Below, piece after piece: positions 9,078-18,522 of a DNA stretch of 64,000 nt. This DNA comes from Actinoallomurus liliacearum (GTDB lineage: Bacteria > Actinomycetota > Actinomycetes > Streptosporangiales > Streptosporangiaceae), in the NCBI RefSeq assembly GCF_039542035.1, contig NZ_BAABHJ010000005.1, positions 1,152,133 to 1,216,132 of the forward strand. Reading direction: 5' to 3'. A program made the position numbers and the translations under genes. Positions within the stretch are counted from its first letter, which is position 1. Each line of letters starts with the position of its first letter. The notes beneath the pieces are model-generated. The model saw only the letters and a program-made list of their open reading frames with translations. It did no database searches and was not told the DNA's origin.

Positions 9078-9100
9078 GGAAGCCTGGCGGCTTCCTTCCC
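9078..9100 (+). terminator. Probable ssrA terminator
   Basis: GGAAGCC (9078-9084), loop TGGC and GGCTTCC (9089-9095) form a 7-bp hairpin 25 nt after tmRNA. A pyrimidine run TTCCC follows. Confidence 0.55.
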
Positions 9101-9149
9101 CGCCGGCCCTTCGTCATTTCTTCCGGGGGACGACCCCCGGGCCCCCGAG

Positions 9150-9170
9150 GTGGGGGGCTTCGCCCCCCAC
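9150..9170. repeat. G-run/C-run hairpin in the ssrA downstream gap
   Basis: GTGGGGGGC (9150-9158), loop TTC and GCCCCCCAC (9162-9170) form a perfect 9-bp stem. C and G runs flank it on both sides. The remaining 390 bp between ssrA and the next gene hold no gene I can support. Confidence 0.6.
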
Positions 9171-9446
9171 GCCCCCTGGGGGTGGCCGTTCGTCGTTCGC
9201 TTGGGGCCTTCCCCCGCCCCTGCCGGCGGCCGTCACCTGTCGGCCTCCGGGCGGGAGAGTTCAGCCGTTGACCTGGTCGGGTCGGCGGCTTTTCTGGTTT
9301 TCGGGGTCGGGCGGCCGTGCGGTCGCCGAGAGTTCCTCACCTCCGCGGACTTGCCCGCGGGTCTTCTGCGCGCACGGTCTTCTGCGCGAGCACAAAAGCG
9401 GCTCGCGGTCCGTAAGGACCTCGTACAGAGCAGAGAGGGGCCTTTC

Positions 9447-10400
9447 GTGCCTCGAAAATTGGCCGCCCTGGCCGTGCCGGTGGGGTTACTCGTCAGCTTC
9501 GTCTGCTTCCGTGGCATGGGCCCGTTCGACGTGGCCCTGGTCGTCTTCCTCGCGGGCGTCGACAACCTCGTCGTCATCGCGAAGAAGGTGCAGAGCCTCG
9601 GATGGTGGATGAGGGTCTACCTCACCGCGGGCATCGTCATCCAGTTGATCGAACTGGTGACGATCCCGCCGCTGATCGTCGCCTTGTGCGCGGGGCGAAA
9701 CCCGTGGGGCGTCTATCAGCTGATCGGCCAGCCCGAGCGCTACTCCCTCCTGCTGGAGGGCGTCCACCCCCAGATCGTCGCATTGGGGGTGGGCTTCATC
9801 GCCCTGGCCGTGATGTGGTTCTTCGCCGACAAGGAGAACCGCGTGTGGCTGGGGATCGAGAAGCACATCGAGCGGTTCGCTCGGTGGTACAAGATCGGGA
9901 CGATCGGTGGGGTCCTGGCCCTGCTCGCGATCGGGTCCTTCTGGTTCTCCTGGACGTTCCTGCTCCTCGGCGTGCTGGGCATGGCGGCCTTCGGGGCGAT
10001 CAAGTTCAGTGAGCGCAGGAGTGAGGACCTCGGGCAGAAGCCTGGGGCCGGGGGAGGGAAGGGGTTCGTGCGAGTCGAGCTGTTCGAGGCCGCGCTGTCG
10101 ATCGACATGTGGGTCGGGACGTACTCGGCCTCCAGTCACCTCGTCGACATCGTTCTCGGCGTGCTCGCCGGCGTCCTGGTGATGCGGATCCTGACCGTCA
10201 GCCTCGTCCAGAAGCTGGACGAGCTGCCGTACCTGGCCTCCGCGGCGCACTGGAGTCTCGGGCTCCTCGCCGCCTCCTGGGTCATCGAGCTGTGGCTTCC
10301 GGCCGTGGGCTCTGTGGCCGAGGTGGTGTGTCTCATGCCGTTGGTGGTGGGCTGGGGGCACTCGGTCCTCAGCCGACGCCGCCAACCCGCGGTGATCTGA
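9447..10400 (+). CDS. DUF475/TerC-like integral membrane protein
   Basis: This 317-residue polytopic protein has seven to eight hydrophobic segments. Two family-like blocks are visible: VFLAGVDNLVVIAKKVQSLG near the N-terminus and ALSIDMWVGTYSASSHLVDI followed by VMRILTVSLVQKLDELPYLA and a second AHWSLG segment. These match the arrangement of DUF475 proteins, a branch of the TerC superfamily often linked with metal or tellurite stress, although it is a divergent member. A role in metal handling is inference. The GTG at 9447 follows AGAGAGGGG at good spacing; the open frame extends further upstream only through non-coding sequence. It stands alone between ssrA and the photolyase. Confidence 0.65.
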   Translation: MPRKLAALAVPVGLLVSFVCFRGMGPFDVALVVFLAGVDNLVVIAKKVQSLGWWMRVYLTAGIVIQLIELVTIPPLIVALCAGRNPWGVYQLIGQPERYSLLLEGVHPQIVALGVGFIALAVMWFFADKENRVWLGIEKHIERFARWYKIGTIGGVLALLAIGSFWFSWTFLLLGVLGMAAFGAIKFSERRSEDLGQKPGAGGGKGFVRVELFEAALSIDMWVGTYSASSHLVDIVLGVLAGVLVMRILTVSLVQKLDELPYLASAAHWSLGLLAASWVIELWLPAVGSVAEVVCLMPLVVGWGHSVLSRRRQPAVI

Positions 10401-10477
10401 CCGCAGGGCGCCCCCGGCGCATGCCGGGGGCGCCCGCCTCGCCGCTCGGCACGCGTTGGGATGGCGCCGGGTGGGGA

Positions 10478-11866
10478 ATGTCCATCAGTGATATGTCCGT
10501 TGCGATCTGTCTCTTCACGGCCGACCTGCGGGTTCACGACAATCCGGTCCTGCGCGCGGCGTTGGATGCGGCGGATCAGGTGGTGCCGCTGTTCGTCGTC
10601 GACGACGGGGTGCGGGACGCCGGGTTCGTGGTTCCCAACCGGGCGGCCTTCCTCGCCGACTGCCTGGCCGATCTGGACGGCGCGTTGCGCCGGCGGGGCG
10701 GTCGTCTCGTGGTGCGCCGGGGCGACGTCGTGGCCGAGGTCGCGCGGGTGGCCGAGGAGACCGGGGCGGGTTCGGTGCATCTGGCGCGGGACGTCAGCGC
10801 GTACGCGCAGCGGCGCGAGGCGCGACTCGGGCGCGTGCTGGAATCCTCGCGCCGGAGGCTGTGCGTCCACGACTCCGTCACCGTCGTCGTCCCGCCGGGC
10901 GCGATCACTCCGGCGTCCCGTGGGCACTTCGCGGTCTTCACTCCCTACTTCCGGAAGTGGAGCGACGTCCCGGTACGGGAGCCGCTGGCCGATCCGGACA
11001 AGGTGCCGGTCCCGGCCGTACGGTCCGAGCGCCTGCCGTCGGGCGCCGACCTGGCCGACGGCGCTCCCTCGCCCGTACTGCCGCGCGGCGGGGAGGACGA
11101 GGGGCGGCGGCGGGCGGCCGCCTGGCTGGACGGGCCGGTCACGCGGTACGCCGACCGGCACGACGACCTCGCCGGGGACGCCACGTCCCGGCTGTCGCCG
11201 TACCTGCACTTCGGGTGCCTGTCGGCCGTCGAACTGGTGCGCCGGGCCACCGCGGTGGGCGGTCCCGGCGCCACGGCGTTCGTACGGCAGGTGGCCTGGC
11301 GGGACTTCAACCGGCAGTTGCTCGCGGACCATCCGGAGGTGGCGCACGAGGACTACCGGCCCCGGGGCGATCGCTGGCGGACCGAGGAGGCGGCGGTCGC
11401 GGCCTGGCGGCGGGGGCGCACCGGATATCCGCTGGTCGACGCGGCGATGCGGCAGCTGGCGGAGCAGGGCTGGATGCACAATCGCGGGCGGCTGATCACG
11501 GCGAGCTTCCTGGCCAAGATCATGTACGTCGACTGGCGGGTGGGCGCGCGGCACTTCCTCGACCTGCTGGTCGACGGGGACGTGGCGAACAACCAGCTCA
11601 ACTGGCAGTGGGTGGCCGGGACCGGCGCCAGCACCCGGCCGAACCAGGTGATCGACCCTCTCGTGCAGGCGCGGCGGTTCGACCGGCGCGGCGACTATGT
11701 GCGCCGGTGGGTGCCGGAGCTCGCCGAGATCGAGGGAGCCGCCGTGCACCGCCCGTGGCTCCTGCCCGCGGAGGTGCGCCGGCGACTGGACTACCCGGAT
11801 CCCGTGATCGATCTCGACGAGGGACGCGAGCGGTTCCACCGGGCGCGGTCCGGGGGTGAGCGGTGA
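10478..11866 (+). CDS. phrB: Class I deoxyribodipyrimidine photolyase
   Basis: The enzyme repairs cyclobutane pyrimidine dimers in DNA using blue light and reduced FAD. The 462 residues have an N-terminal antenna domain (VAICLFTADLRVHDNPVL, about 6-130) and a C-terminal FAD-binding domain (about 200-450). The latter carries the class I signature WMHNRGRLITASFL and NNQLNWQWVAGTGASTRPNQ, with the conserved Trp and Asn/Asp around FAD. The start is probably ATG 10478; an ATG at 10493 is an equally good reading, and the ribosome site is weak for both. The stop overlaps the SDR gene start by 4 bp (GTGA), so the two are translationally coupled, a pairing that suggests a shared light or UV response. 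Confidence 0.93.
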   Translation: MSISDMSVAICLFTADLRVHDNPVLRAALDAADQVVPLFVVDDGVRDAGFVVPNRAAFLADCLADLDGALRRRGGRLVVRRGDVVAEVARVAEETGAGSVHLARDVSAYAQRREARLGRVLESSRRRLCVHDSVTVVVPPGAITPASRGHFAVFTPYFRKWSDVPVREPLADPDKVPVPAVRSERLPSGADLADGAPSPVLPRGGEDEGRRRAAAWLDGPVTRYADRHDDLAGDATSRLSPYLHFGCLSAVELVRRATAVGGPGATAFVRQVAWRDFNRQLLADHPEVAHEDYRPRGDRWRTEEAAVAAWRRGRTGYPLVDAAMRQLAEQGWMHNRGRLITASFLAKIMYVDWRVGARHFLDLLVDGDVANNQLNWQWVAGTGASTRPNQVIDPLVQARRFDRRGDYVRRWVPELAEIEGAAVHRPWLLPAEVRRRLDYPDPVIDLDEGRERFHRARSGGER

Positions 11867-13365
11867 GCGGCGAGGACCGGGGACTGTGCCTGGTGACCGG
11901 GGCGACCGGGTACATCGGCGGCCGGCTGGTGCCCGAACTGCTCGGCGCCGGGTACCGGGTGCGGTGCCTGGCGCGCTCTCCCGAGCGGCTGCGCGCCCGG
12001 CCGTGGTTCGGGCGGGTGGAGGTCGCCCGCGCGGACGTCCTGGACGCGGCGGCGGTCCGGACGGCCCTCGAGGGGGTCGCGGTCGCGTACTACCTGGTGC
12101 ACGCGCTCGGATCGGGTCCGGGCTTCGCGGAGCGGGACCGGCGGGCGGCGCGGACGTTCGGGACGGCGGCCCTGGAGGCGGGCGTCGGCCGGATCGTCTA
12201 CCTGGGCGGGCTCGTCCCGGCCGGTGACGGCGGTCTCTCGGAGCACCTGCGGTCCCGGGCGGAGGTCGGCGCGATCCTCCTGGCGTCCGGCGTGCCGACG
12301 GCCGCGCTGCGCGCGGGGGTCGTGCTCGGCTCCGGCTCGGCCTCCTTCGAGATGATGCGATACCTCACCGAGCGGCTGCCGGTGATGGTGACCCCCCGGT
12401 GGGTGCGCACGCGCACGCAGCCCATCGCCGTGCGCGACGTGCTGTGGTACCTCGTCGGATGCGCGGCGCTGCCGCCGTCGGTGAACCGGACCTTCGACAT
12501 CGGCGGCCCCGACGTGCTGACGTACGAGGAGATGATGCGCCGGTACGCGGCGCTGGCCGGGCTGCCGCGCCGCGTCGTCGTGCGGGTCCCCATCCTCACC
12601 GCGCACCTGTCGAGCCTGTGGGTCGGCCTGGTCACCCCGGTGCCCGGCGGCCTGGCCCGGCCCCTGGTGGAGTCCCAGTCCAACGAGGTCGTCTGCCGGG
12701 AGCGCGACATCCGGCGGTTCGTGCCCGACCCGCCGGGCGGGCCGACCGGCTTCGACGACGCGATGCGCCTGGCGCTCCGGCGCGCCCACGAGGCCGAGGC
12801 CACGACTCCGGACTCGGCCGCCGCGTCGCCCAGCGACCCGTCGGCGGCCGACCCCGCGTGGGCGGGCGGCACCCGGTACACCGACGTCCGCGAGTCGCCG
12901 GTCGCGGCGCCTCCGGACGTGCTGTGGCGGGTCATCGAGGGCATCGGCGGGGACGCCGGCTGGTACTCCTGGCGTACGGCCTGGGCGGTCCGAGGCGGCA
13001 TCGACCGGCTGGTCGGCGGCGTCGGGAGCCGTCGGGGGCGGCGCGACCCGCGCCGGCTGCGCGTCGGTGACACGGTGGACTTCTGGCGGGTCGAGAAGCT
13101 GATCCCCGGCGTGTCGCTCCGTCTGCGGGCCGAGATGAGGCTGCCGGGCCTCGCCTGGCTGGAGCTGGGCGTCGAGGAGCGGGGCGGGCGGACCTGGTAC
13201 CGGCAGCGCGCGGTGTTCCGTCCGCACGGTCTGTTCGGCCATCTCTACTGGTGGGCGATCCGGCCGTGCCACGAGATCGTCTTCGGCGGGATGCTGCGGG
13301 GTGTCCGGCGCGCGGCCGAACGCGCGGCGACGCGCGCGCCGAGGCCCGCCACGTACGCGCGGTGA
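11863..13365 (+). CDS. NAD(P)-binding SDR-like protein with C-terminal DUF2867
   Basis: The 500 residues combine an NmrA/atypical-SDR Rossmann domain (nucleotide loop VTGATGYIGGRLV at about 8-20; region 8-300) with a DUF2867 domain (about 335-490, from TRYTDVRES through HLYWWAIRPCHEIVFGGML). No classical YxxxK catalytic pair stands out, as is usual for this atypical group, so the protein may sense NAD(P)H or modify a small molecule. A linker rich in Ala, Ser and Pro (about 305-335) separates the domains. The GTG overlaps the photolyase stop. A function with the photolyase is plausible from coupling alone; the substrate is unknown. Confidence 0.8.
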   Translation: MSGEDRGLCLVTGATGYIGGRLVPELLGAGYRVRCLARSPERLRARPWFGRVEVARADVLDAAAVRTALEGVAVAYYLVHALGSGPGFAERDRRAARTFGTAALEAGVGRIVYLGGLVPAGDGGLSEHLRSRAEVGAILLASGVPTAALRAGVVLGSGSASFEMMRYLTERLPVMVTPRWVRTRTQPIAVRDVLWYLVGCAALPPSVNRTFDIGGPDVLTYEEMMRRYAALAGLPRRVVVRVPILTAHLSSLWVGLVTPVPGGLARPLVESQSNEVVCRERDIRRFVPDPPGGPTGFDDAMRLALRRAHEAEATTPDSAAASPSDPSAADPAWAGGTRYTDVRESPVAAPPDVLWRVIEGIGGDAGWYSWRTAWAVRGGIDRLVGGVGSRRGRRDPRRLRVGDTVDFWRVEKLIPGVSLRLRAEMRLPGLAWLELGVEERGGRTWYRQRAVFRPHGLFGHLYWWAIRPCHEIVFGGMLRGVRRAAERAATRAPRPATYAR

Positions 13366-13401
13366 GGGTGTCAGACGGTGTTCGGGCTCTAATGTGGGCG
13401 C

Positions 13402-14184
13402 GTGCGAGATTTGGCGACCGGAGTCCGGTATTTCCTGCGAGGCATGGCATGGGTCGCGCGGCGCCCGAAACAATGGCTGTTCGGCCTGATTCCGGCGCTG
13501 ATCGTCCTCGCCGTCTACGTCGCCGCTCTCGTGGTCCTGGCCCACTACGACTGGGATCTGGCGAAGGCGATGAGCCCGTTCGCCGATCACTGGTCGAAGG
13601 CCGCGCGGGGCGCCACGCGCGGGCTGATTGCCGTCCTCGTCTTCGGCGCCGCGATCATGATCGCGATCGTCACGTTCACCGCCGTGACCCTGATCGTCGG
13701 CGATCCCTTCTACGAGAGCCTGTCAGGGCGGGTGGAGGAGAGCGCGGGCGGGCTGCCTCCGGAGGCCCGGGTTCCGCTGCTGCGGCAGCTCGCGCGCGCC
13801 ATCGCGGACGGGGTCGTCGTCGGGACGGTGACCGCGCTCTTCGCCGTGCTGTTCTTCGTCCTGGGCCTCCTGCCGGTCGTCGGCCAGACGGTCGTCCCCG
13901 TCATCGCGGCGTGCGTGTCGGGCTACTTCCTCACGTTCGAGCTGACGTCGATCGCGCTGGAGCGCCGCGGGGTGCGGCGGCGCGAACGCTTCGCGCTCCT
14001 GCGCCGCGACCGGGGGCTGTCCCTGGGATTCGGCGTGGCGGTGTTCGTGACCTTCCTCATTCCGGTCGGTTCCGTGTTGGCCATGCCCGGTGCGGTGGCC
14101 GGCGGTACGCTGCTGGCGCGTGAAAGGCTTGCCAGGCCGGGAATTCCGCCCGATCATGGTGCTCTCGCGGACACTCAGGCGTGA
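13402..14184 (+). CDS. EI24/CysZ-like membrane protein
   Basis: This 260-residue polytopic protein starts MRDLATGVRYFLRGMAWVAR and has an EI24-domain arrangement: an N-terminal amphipathic segment, helices near 27-47, 73-100, 132-165 and 213-240, and the conserved VGDPFYESLSGRVEE block in the first half (about 98-113). EI24 relatives include CysZ, which carries sulphate, and uncharacterised actinobacterial proteins. No sulphur genes lie nearby, so a transport role is only a family-based guess. The GTG at 13402 is 36 bp after the SDR gene and could be read from the same transcript. Confidence 0.75.
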   Translation: MRDLATGVRYFLRGMAWVARRPKQWLFGLIPALIVLAVYVAALVVLAHYDWDLAKAMSPFADHWSKAARGATRGLIAVLVFGAAIMIAIVTFTAVTLIVGDPFYESLSGRVEESAGGLPPEARVPLLRQLARAIADGVVVGTVTALFAVLFFVLGLLPVVGQTVVPVIAACVSGYFLTFELTSIALERRGVRRRERFALLRRDRGLSLGFGVAVFVTFLIPVGSVLAMPGAVAGGTLLARERLARPGIPPDHGALADTQA

Positions 14185-14286
14185 GACGGACGTCACGGTG
14201 ACGCCATGCCGCGGCTAACAAGCTGTGGCCTGGCCGTAATTAGTGTTCGACGCGAGAATTGTTGATCTTCACGTAACCTGTGCGGC

Positions 14287-16194
14287 ATGTCTGATCAGGG
14301 AAGCCCCGGGCAGTGGCGTCCGGCGAACAGCCATAGCGGCCCGTATTCCGAACAGGATGAGCCGACGGGGCCGCTTCCCGAGGTCAGCGGACGAGACTCC
14401 GCGGCGTCGGCGTTCCCGCCGGTGAGCGGCCAGCCCGGCTCCTGGGCGGACGACGACGCGCCGACGGGCGGGTTCCCCACGGTCTCGGCGTCCGAGCAGG
14501 CTCCGCAGGCGGCGCGCCGGGAGCGCGCGCCGTTCGAGCCCGCCGACCCCGGGACGCCCGCACCCGACGGCTCCGGTGAGTCCGGCGCGTCCGGTGGCTT
14601 CGGCGCGCCCGCCGAGTTCGGCGCCGGCCCGTCCGCCGAGCCGACCGGCTCCTTCTCCGCCGGTGGTTCCTTCGGTGCCGAGCCGCCGGCCGAGCGCGGT
14701 GGTTCGTTCGGCGCCGAGCCGCCGGCCGAGCCGGAGCTCTCCTTCCAGCCGACGACGGCGTTCCCGTCCGTGCCGGAGGAGGAGACGCCGTCGTTCGGCC
14801 ACCGGACGGTGGAGAACTCCTCCGGCCCGAACGAGCCCGTCCGGCCCGAGACCGAGCCCACCGGATCCACGCCGCCCTTCGGGGCCGAGACTCCGCAGGT
14901 CGCCCCGTACGACGCGCGGGACGCCACGTACGGGTACGAGGTGGCGGACCCGTCGTTCGGGTTCGCCCCCGCTCATCCGACGCGCGCGGCCGGCGTCGAC
15001 ACCGGCCCTGCGGCCGACGGCGCGGGTCCGGGCCCGGCGTCCGAGCCCTATTCGTTCGAGTCGCTGCTCGGCCCCGGCGACGGCGTGGCGGGCCCGGCGA
15101 CGCCGGCCGGACCGCCGGCCGCCGGCCCGCAGCCGTACGACGACGTCGCCCCGTCCCGGCCTTTCCCCGGTCCCGAGGCGTTCCAGGGCGCGCCCGGAGT
15201 CCCGCCGTCCCCGGCGGGCGGTCCGGTGTCGGCCGAGGACCAGGCCGCGGAGAACGACTTCTTCTCGCACGGCGACGACCCGGCGATGTGGGACAGGCCG
15301 ATCGGCCCGTCCGGCCCGCCGCCCCAGCCCGGCAAGCCGAGCAGCGGCAACCTGCGGCTGCCGGACTGGATGCGGGAGCAGAACGGCGACGGCGCCGCCG
15401 GGGGACCGACGGCTCCGCCGACCGGCGGCTATGACGGCTACGACGGCTTCGAGGAGAAGGGCCGGTCCAAACGGCCGCTGCTGGCCGTGGTGGGCGTGCT
15501 CGTCGTCGGCCTGGTCGCGGCGGGCGGAGCGTACTTCCTGACCGCCGGCAAGAAGTCGGACCACACCGCGAGCTCGAGCCCGAGCCCGAGCCATAAGCCG
15601 AAGGCGTCCACGTCGAAGAAGGCCGGTCAGCCGGCGGACGACCAGCCGGAGAAGCCGCTCACGCAGTTCAAGGGCGCCCACACCCGACCGGTGGGGCACA
15701 TCTCCGACCTGCGGGCCGGCCTGACCTACCCGAAGCTCGGCAAGCCGTGGCAGATGCAGACCCAGAAGAGCGCCATGGCCGAGCTCGGGTTCAGCGCCGG
15801 CCAGTTCGCGGTGAGCGAGCCCAAGCGCTGGGGTCGGCTGCTGAGCGCCGAACTGGGCGGCGCGAACAAGGCCGCCTACGGCGGGCCGGGCACCGAGCAC
15901 GCCGCCGCGACGAAGGTCGCCGACGCCTACGAGGCGAAGCTGTACGGCTACACGCACCACAAGAAGGTGCTGGCCTCGCAGTCGCTGAACATCGGCGGAC
16001 ACAAGGGGTGGCTGGTCGGCTACTACCTGACCTACCGCCAGCACGGCGTGAAGACCACCGGGGAGCTCTTCACGGTCGCGGTGGTCGACACGGGCAAGAA
16101 GGCCCCCGGCGTGCTGCTGATGACGGTGCCGAACACCGACAAGAAGCTCTGGCCGGACGTCAACTACGTCATGCGCTCGATCAAGGTGGCCTGA
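14287..16194 (+). CDS. Pro/Gly/Ser-rich single-pass membrane protein, extracellular C-terminal domain
   Basis: The 635 residues fall into three parts. The N-terminal ~390 are low complexity, rich in Pro, Gly, Ser, Glu and Phe, with recurring PPAE/GSFGAEPPAE units, and must be cytoplasmic and disordered. One membrane helix lies at about 397-420 (LLAVVGVLVVGLVAAGGAYF). After a Ser/Pro/Lys linker comes a globular domain of about 190 residues outside the cell, with no enzyme motif. This layout resembles actinomycete membrane-anchored proteins annotated only as hypothetical. The repeated GGTTCGTTCGG-type codons near 14680-14730 show local duplication. The ATG at 14287 is preceded by an AT-richer 100-bp stretch suitable for a promoter. 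Confidence 0.7.
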   Translation: MSDQGSPGQWRPANSHSGPYSEQDEPTGPLPEVSGRDSAASAFPPVSGQPGSWADDDAPTGGFPTVSASEQAPQAARRERAPFEPADPGTPAPDGSGESGASGGFGAPAEFGAGPSAEPTGSFSAGGSFGAEPPAERGGSFGAEPPAEPELSFQPTTAFPSVPEEETPSFGHRTVENSSGPNEPVRPETEPTGSTPPFGAETPQVAPYDARDATYGYEVADPSFGFAPAHPTRAAGVDTGPAADGAGPGPASEPYSFESLLGPGDGVAGPATPAGPPAAGPQPYDDVAPSRPFPGPEAFQGAPGVPPSPAGGPVSAEDQAAENDFFSHGDDPAMWDRPIGPSGPPPQPGKPSSGNLRLPDWMREQNGDGAAGGPTAPPTGGYDGYDGFEEKGRSKRPLLAVVGVLVVGLVAAGGAYFLTAGKKSDHTASSSPSPSHKPKASTSKKAGQPADDQPEKPLTQFKGAHTRPVGHISDLRAGLTYPKLGKPWQMQTQKSAMAELGFSAGQFAVSEPKRWGRLLSAELGGANKAAYGGPGTEHAAATKVADAYEAKLYGYTHHKKVLASQSLNIGGHKGWLVGYYLTYRQHGVKTTGELFTVAVVDTGKKAPGVLLMTVPNTDKKLWPDVNYVMRSIKVA

Positions 16195-16304
16195 TCCGGT
16201 CCTCGGCCCCCGAGAGCCGTGTCACATACCGAATCCCATTCCAATCCGTGTCGGTGGCCATCTAAGGTAGGCCGCGACGGGACGTTGCGGGATGAGGTGG
16301 GGAC

Positions 16305-18503
16305 ATGGCGATCGGGCTGACCGAGGAGCACGAGGCGCTCGCCGACGCGGTGCGCGGCTGGGCGGAGCGGTACGCGTCCGTGGACGTCGTACGCGCGACG
16401 CTCGACGCTGATGAAGAGGTCCGTCCGGCCTTCTGGGCCGGGCTCGCCGAGCAGGGCCTCCTCGGCCTGCACGTGCCCGAGGAGCACGGCGGGCAGGGTG
16501 CCGGGCTGCTGGAGCTCGCGGTCGCCCTGGAGTCCCTCGGCCGCGCCGTCGTGCCCGGGCCGTTCCTGCCGACCGTGCTGGCCAGCGCCGCGCTGCTGCG
16601 CGCCGAACAGGCGGGCAAGGCGCACTCCGCGCTGCTGCCCGGCCTCGCCGACGGCTCTCTGATCGGCGCGCTGTCGCTGGCGACCGGCCTCACCGGCCGC
16701 CGTACGGACGACGGCCTGACGATCAGCGGTACGGTCGAGCCGGTCCTGGGCGCGGGGCTCGCCGACGTCATCGTGCTGCCGGTCGCGACCGATGAGGGCG
16801 AGGAGTGGGTGGCCGTCGACGCCGCCGGGCTCACGGTCACGCCGCTGAAGAGCCTGGACCGGACCCGCCGCGTCGCCCGGGTGTCCGCCGAGGACGTCGC
16901 CGTTCCGGCCGACCGGGTCCTGACCGGCCTCGCGGGCCCGGAGGTCCTCGACCTGGCCGCGCTGCTCCTCGGCGCCGAGGCCGTCGGTCTCGCCGGCTGG
17001 TGCGTGACCACCGCCGCGGAGTACGCCAAGGTCCGCGAGCAGTTCGGCCGGCCGATCGGGCAGTTCCAGGGCGTCAAGCACAAGTGCGCGCGGATGCTGA
17101 TCGACCTGGAGAAGGCCCGCGCCGCCGTCTGGGACGCCGCCCGCGCCTCCGACGACCCCGCCGAGGAGTCCGGCTTCGCGGCGGGCGTCGCCGCCGTCAT
17201 CGCGCCGGACGCCGCGCTGCGCTGCGCCCGCGACTGCATCCAGGTGCTCGGCGGCATCGGCTTCACCTGGGAGCACGAGGCCCACCTCTACCTGCGCCGC
17301 GCCTCGACGCTGCGCGTCCTGCTCGGCCCCGGCAAGGACTGGGCCGGGTCGGTGGCGCGGCTGGCGCTCGACGGCGTACGCCGCGCCGTCGAGGTCGAGC
17401 TGGACGAGGCCACCGAGCCGCTGCGCAACCGCATCCGCGCGGAGGTCGAGCAGCTCGCCGCGATCACCGACGAGCGGGAGCGGTTCGCGAAGATGGGCGA
17501 CGAGGGCTGGGTGTTCCCGCACCTGCCCAAGCCCTGGGGCAAGGCCGCCTCCCCGATGGAGCAGGTGCTCATCCTCCAGGAACTGCGTGCCGCCAAGGTC
17601 AAGGGGCCGCAGCTCGGCATCGGCGCGTGGGTCGTGCCGTCGCTCGTCACGTACGGCACGCCGGAGCAGCAGGAGCGGTGGCTCGCGCCGACGCTGCGCG
17701 GCGAGATGGTGTGGTGCCAGCTGTTCAGCGAGCCCGGCGCGGGCTCCGACCTGGCCTCGCTGCAGATGCGGGCCGAAAAGGTCGAGGGTGGCTGGCGGCT
17801 CACCGGCCAGAAGATCTGGACGTCCCTCGCCCAGCACGCCAAGTGGGCGATCTGCGTCGCCCGCAGCTCGGTCGAGCCCAAGAAGCACGACGGCATCACC
17901 TACTTCATCGTCGACATGAAGGCCGAGGGCGTCGACGTGCGGCCGCTGCGCGAGCTGACCGGCGACGCGATGTTCAACGAGGTGTTCCTCGACGGCGTGT
18001 TCGTGCCCGACGACCAGGTCGTCGGCGAGGTCGGCCAGGGCTGGAAGGTCGCCCGCAACACCCTCAGCAACGAGCGGGTGCAGCTGTCCAGCGGGCAGGG
18101 CCTCGGCGCGGGAACGCGGGAGCTCCTGAACTCTTTCCAAGGCAAGGACCTGTCCCCGGCCACGCTGACCGAGCTGGGCCGGCTGCTCTGCGAGGGCCAG
18201 GCGATCGACCTGCTCGGCCTGCGCCTCACCCTCAAGCAGATCTCGGGCCACGAGCCGGGCGCCGAGGCGAGCGTCCGCAAGCTGCTCGGCGTGCAGTTCA
18301 ACCAGGAGGTCGCGGACTTCATCTGGGAGGCACAGGGCGCGGTGGCCACCGTGGAGGAGCCCGGTCAGGCCACCGGCATCTGGGCCCGGTACATGCTGTT
18401 CAGCCGCTCGATGACCATCTACGGCGGCACCACCGAGGTGCAGCTCAACGTCATCGGCGAACGCATGCTCGGCCTGCCGCGCGACCCGGAGCCCGGCAAG
18501 TAG
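16305..18503 (+). CDS. Double-domain acyl-CoA dehydrogenase (first copy)
   Basis: Acyl-CoA dehydrogenases introduce the alpha-beta double bond in fatty acyl or steroid side-chain CoA esters with FAD. This 732-residue protein is two fused ACAD units: residues 1-370 (N-terminal unit, with REQFGRPIGQFQGVKHKCA and QVLGGIGFTWEHEAHLYLRR) and about 375-732 (LFSEPGAGSDLASLQMRAE, GGWRLTGQKIWTSLAQHA, ending YGGTTEVQLNVIGERMLGLP). Such long forms resemble mycobacterial FadE6-type proteins. The ATG at 16305 follows a GGTGGGGAC ribosome site. It is followed 19 bp later by a close paralogue, so a heterocomplex is possible. Confidence 0.9.
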   Translation: MAIGLTEEHEALADAVRGWAERYASVDVVRATLDADEEVRPAFWAGLAEQGLLGLHVPEEHGGQGAGLLELAVALESLGRAVVPGPFLPTVLASAALLRAEQAGKAHSALLPGLADGSLIGALSLATGLTGRRTDDGLTISGTVEPVLGAGLADVIVLPVATDEGEEWVAVDAAGLTVTPLKSLDRTRRVARVSAEDVAVPADRVLTGLAGPEVLDLAALLLGAEAVGLAGWCVTTAAEYAKVREQFGRPIGQFQGVKHKCARMLIDLEKARAAVWDAARASDDPAEESGFAAGVAAVIAPDAALRCARDCIQVLGGIGFTWEHEAHLYLRRASTLRVLLGPGKDWAGSVARLALDGVRRAVEVELDEATEPLRNRIRAEVEQLAAITDERERFAKMGDEGWVFPHLPKPWGKAASPMEQVLILQELRAAKVKGPQLGIGAWVVPSLVTYGTPEQQERWLAPTLRGEMVWCQLFSEPGAGSDLASLQMRAEKVEGGWRLTGQKIWTSLAQHAKWAICVARSSVEPKKHDGITYFIVDMKAEGVDVRPLRELTGDAMFNEVFLDGVFVPDDQVVGEVGQGWKVARNTLSNERVQLSSGQGLGAGTRELLNSFQGKDLSPATLTELGRLLCEGQAIDLLGLRLTLKQISGHEPGAEASVRKLLGVQFNQEVADFIWEAQGAVATVEEPGQATGIWARYMLFSRSMTIYGGTTEVQLNVIGERMLGLPRDPEPGK

Positions 18504-18522
18504 CGGCACGGAGGAGCGCCGG

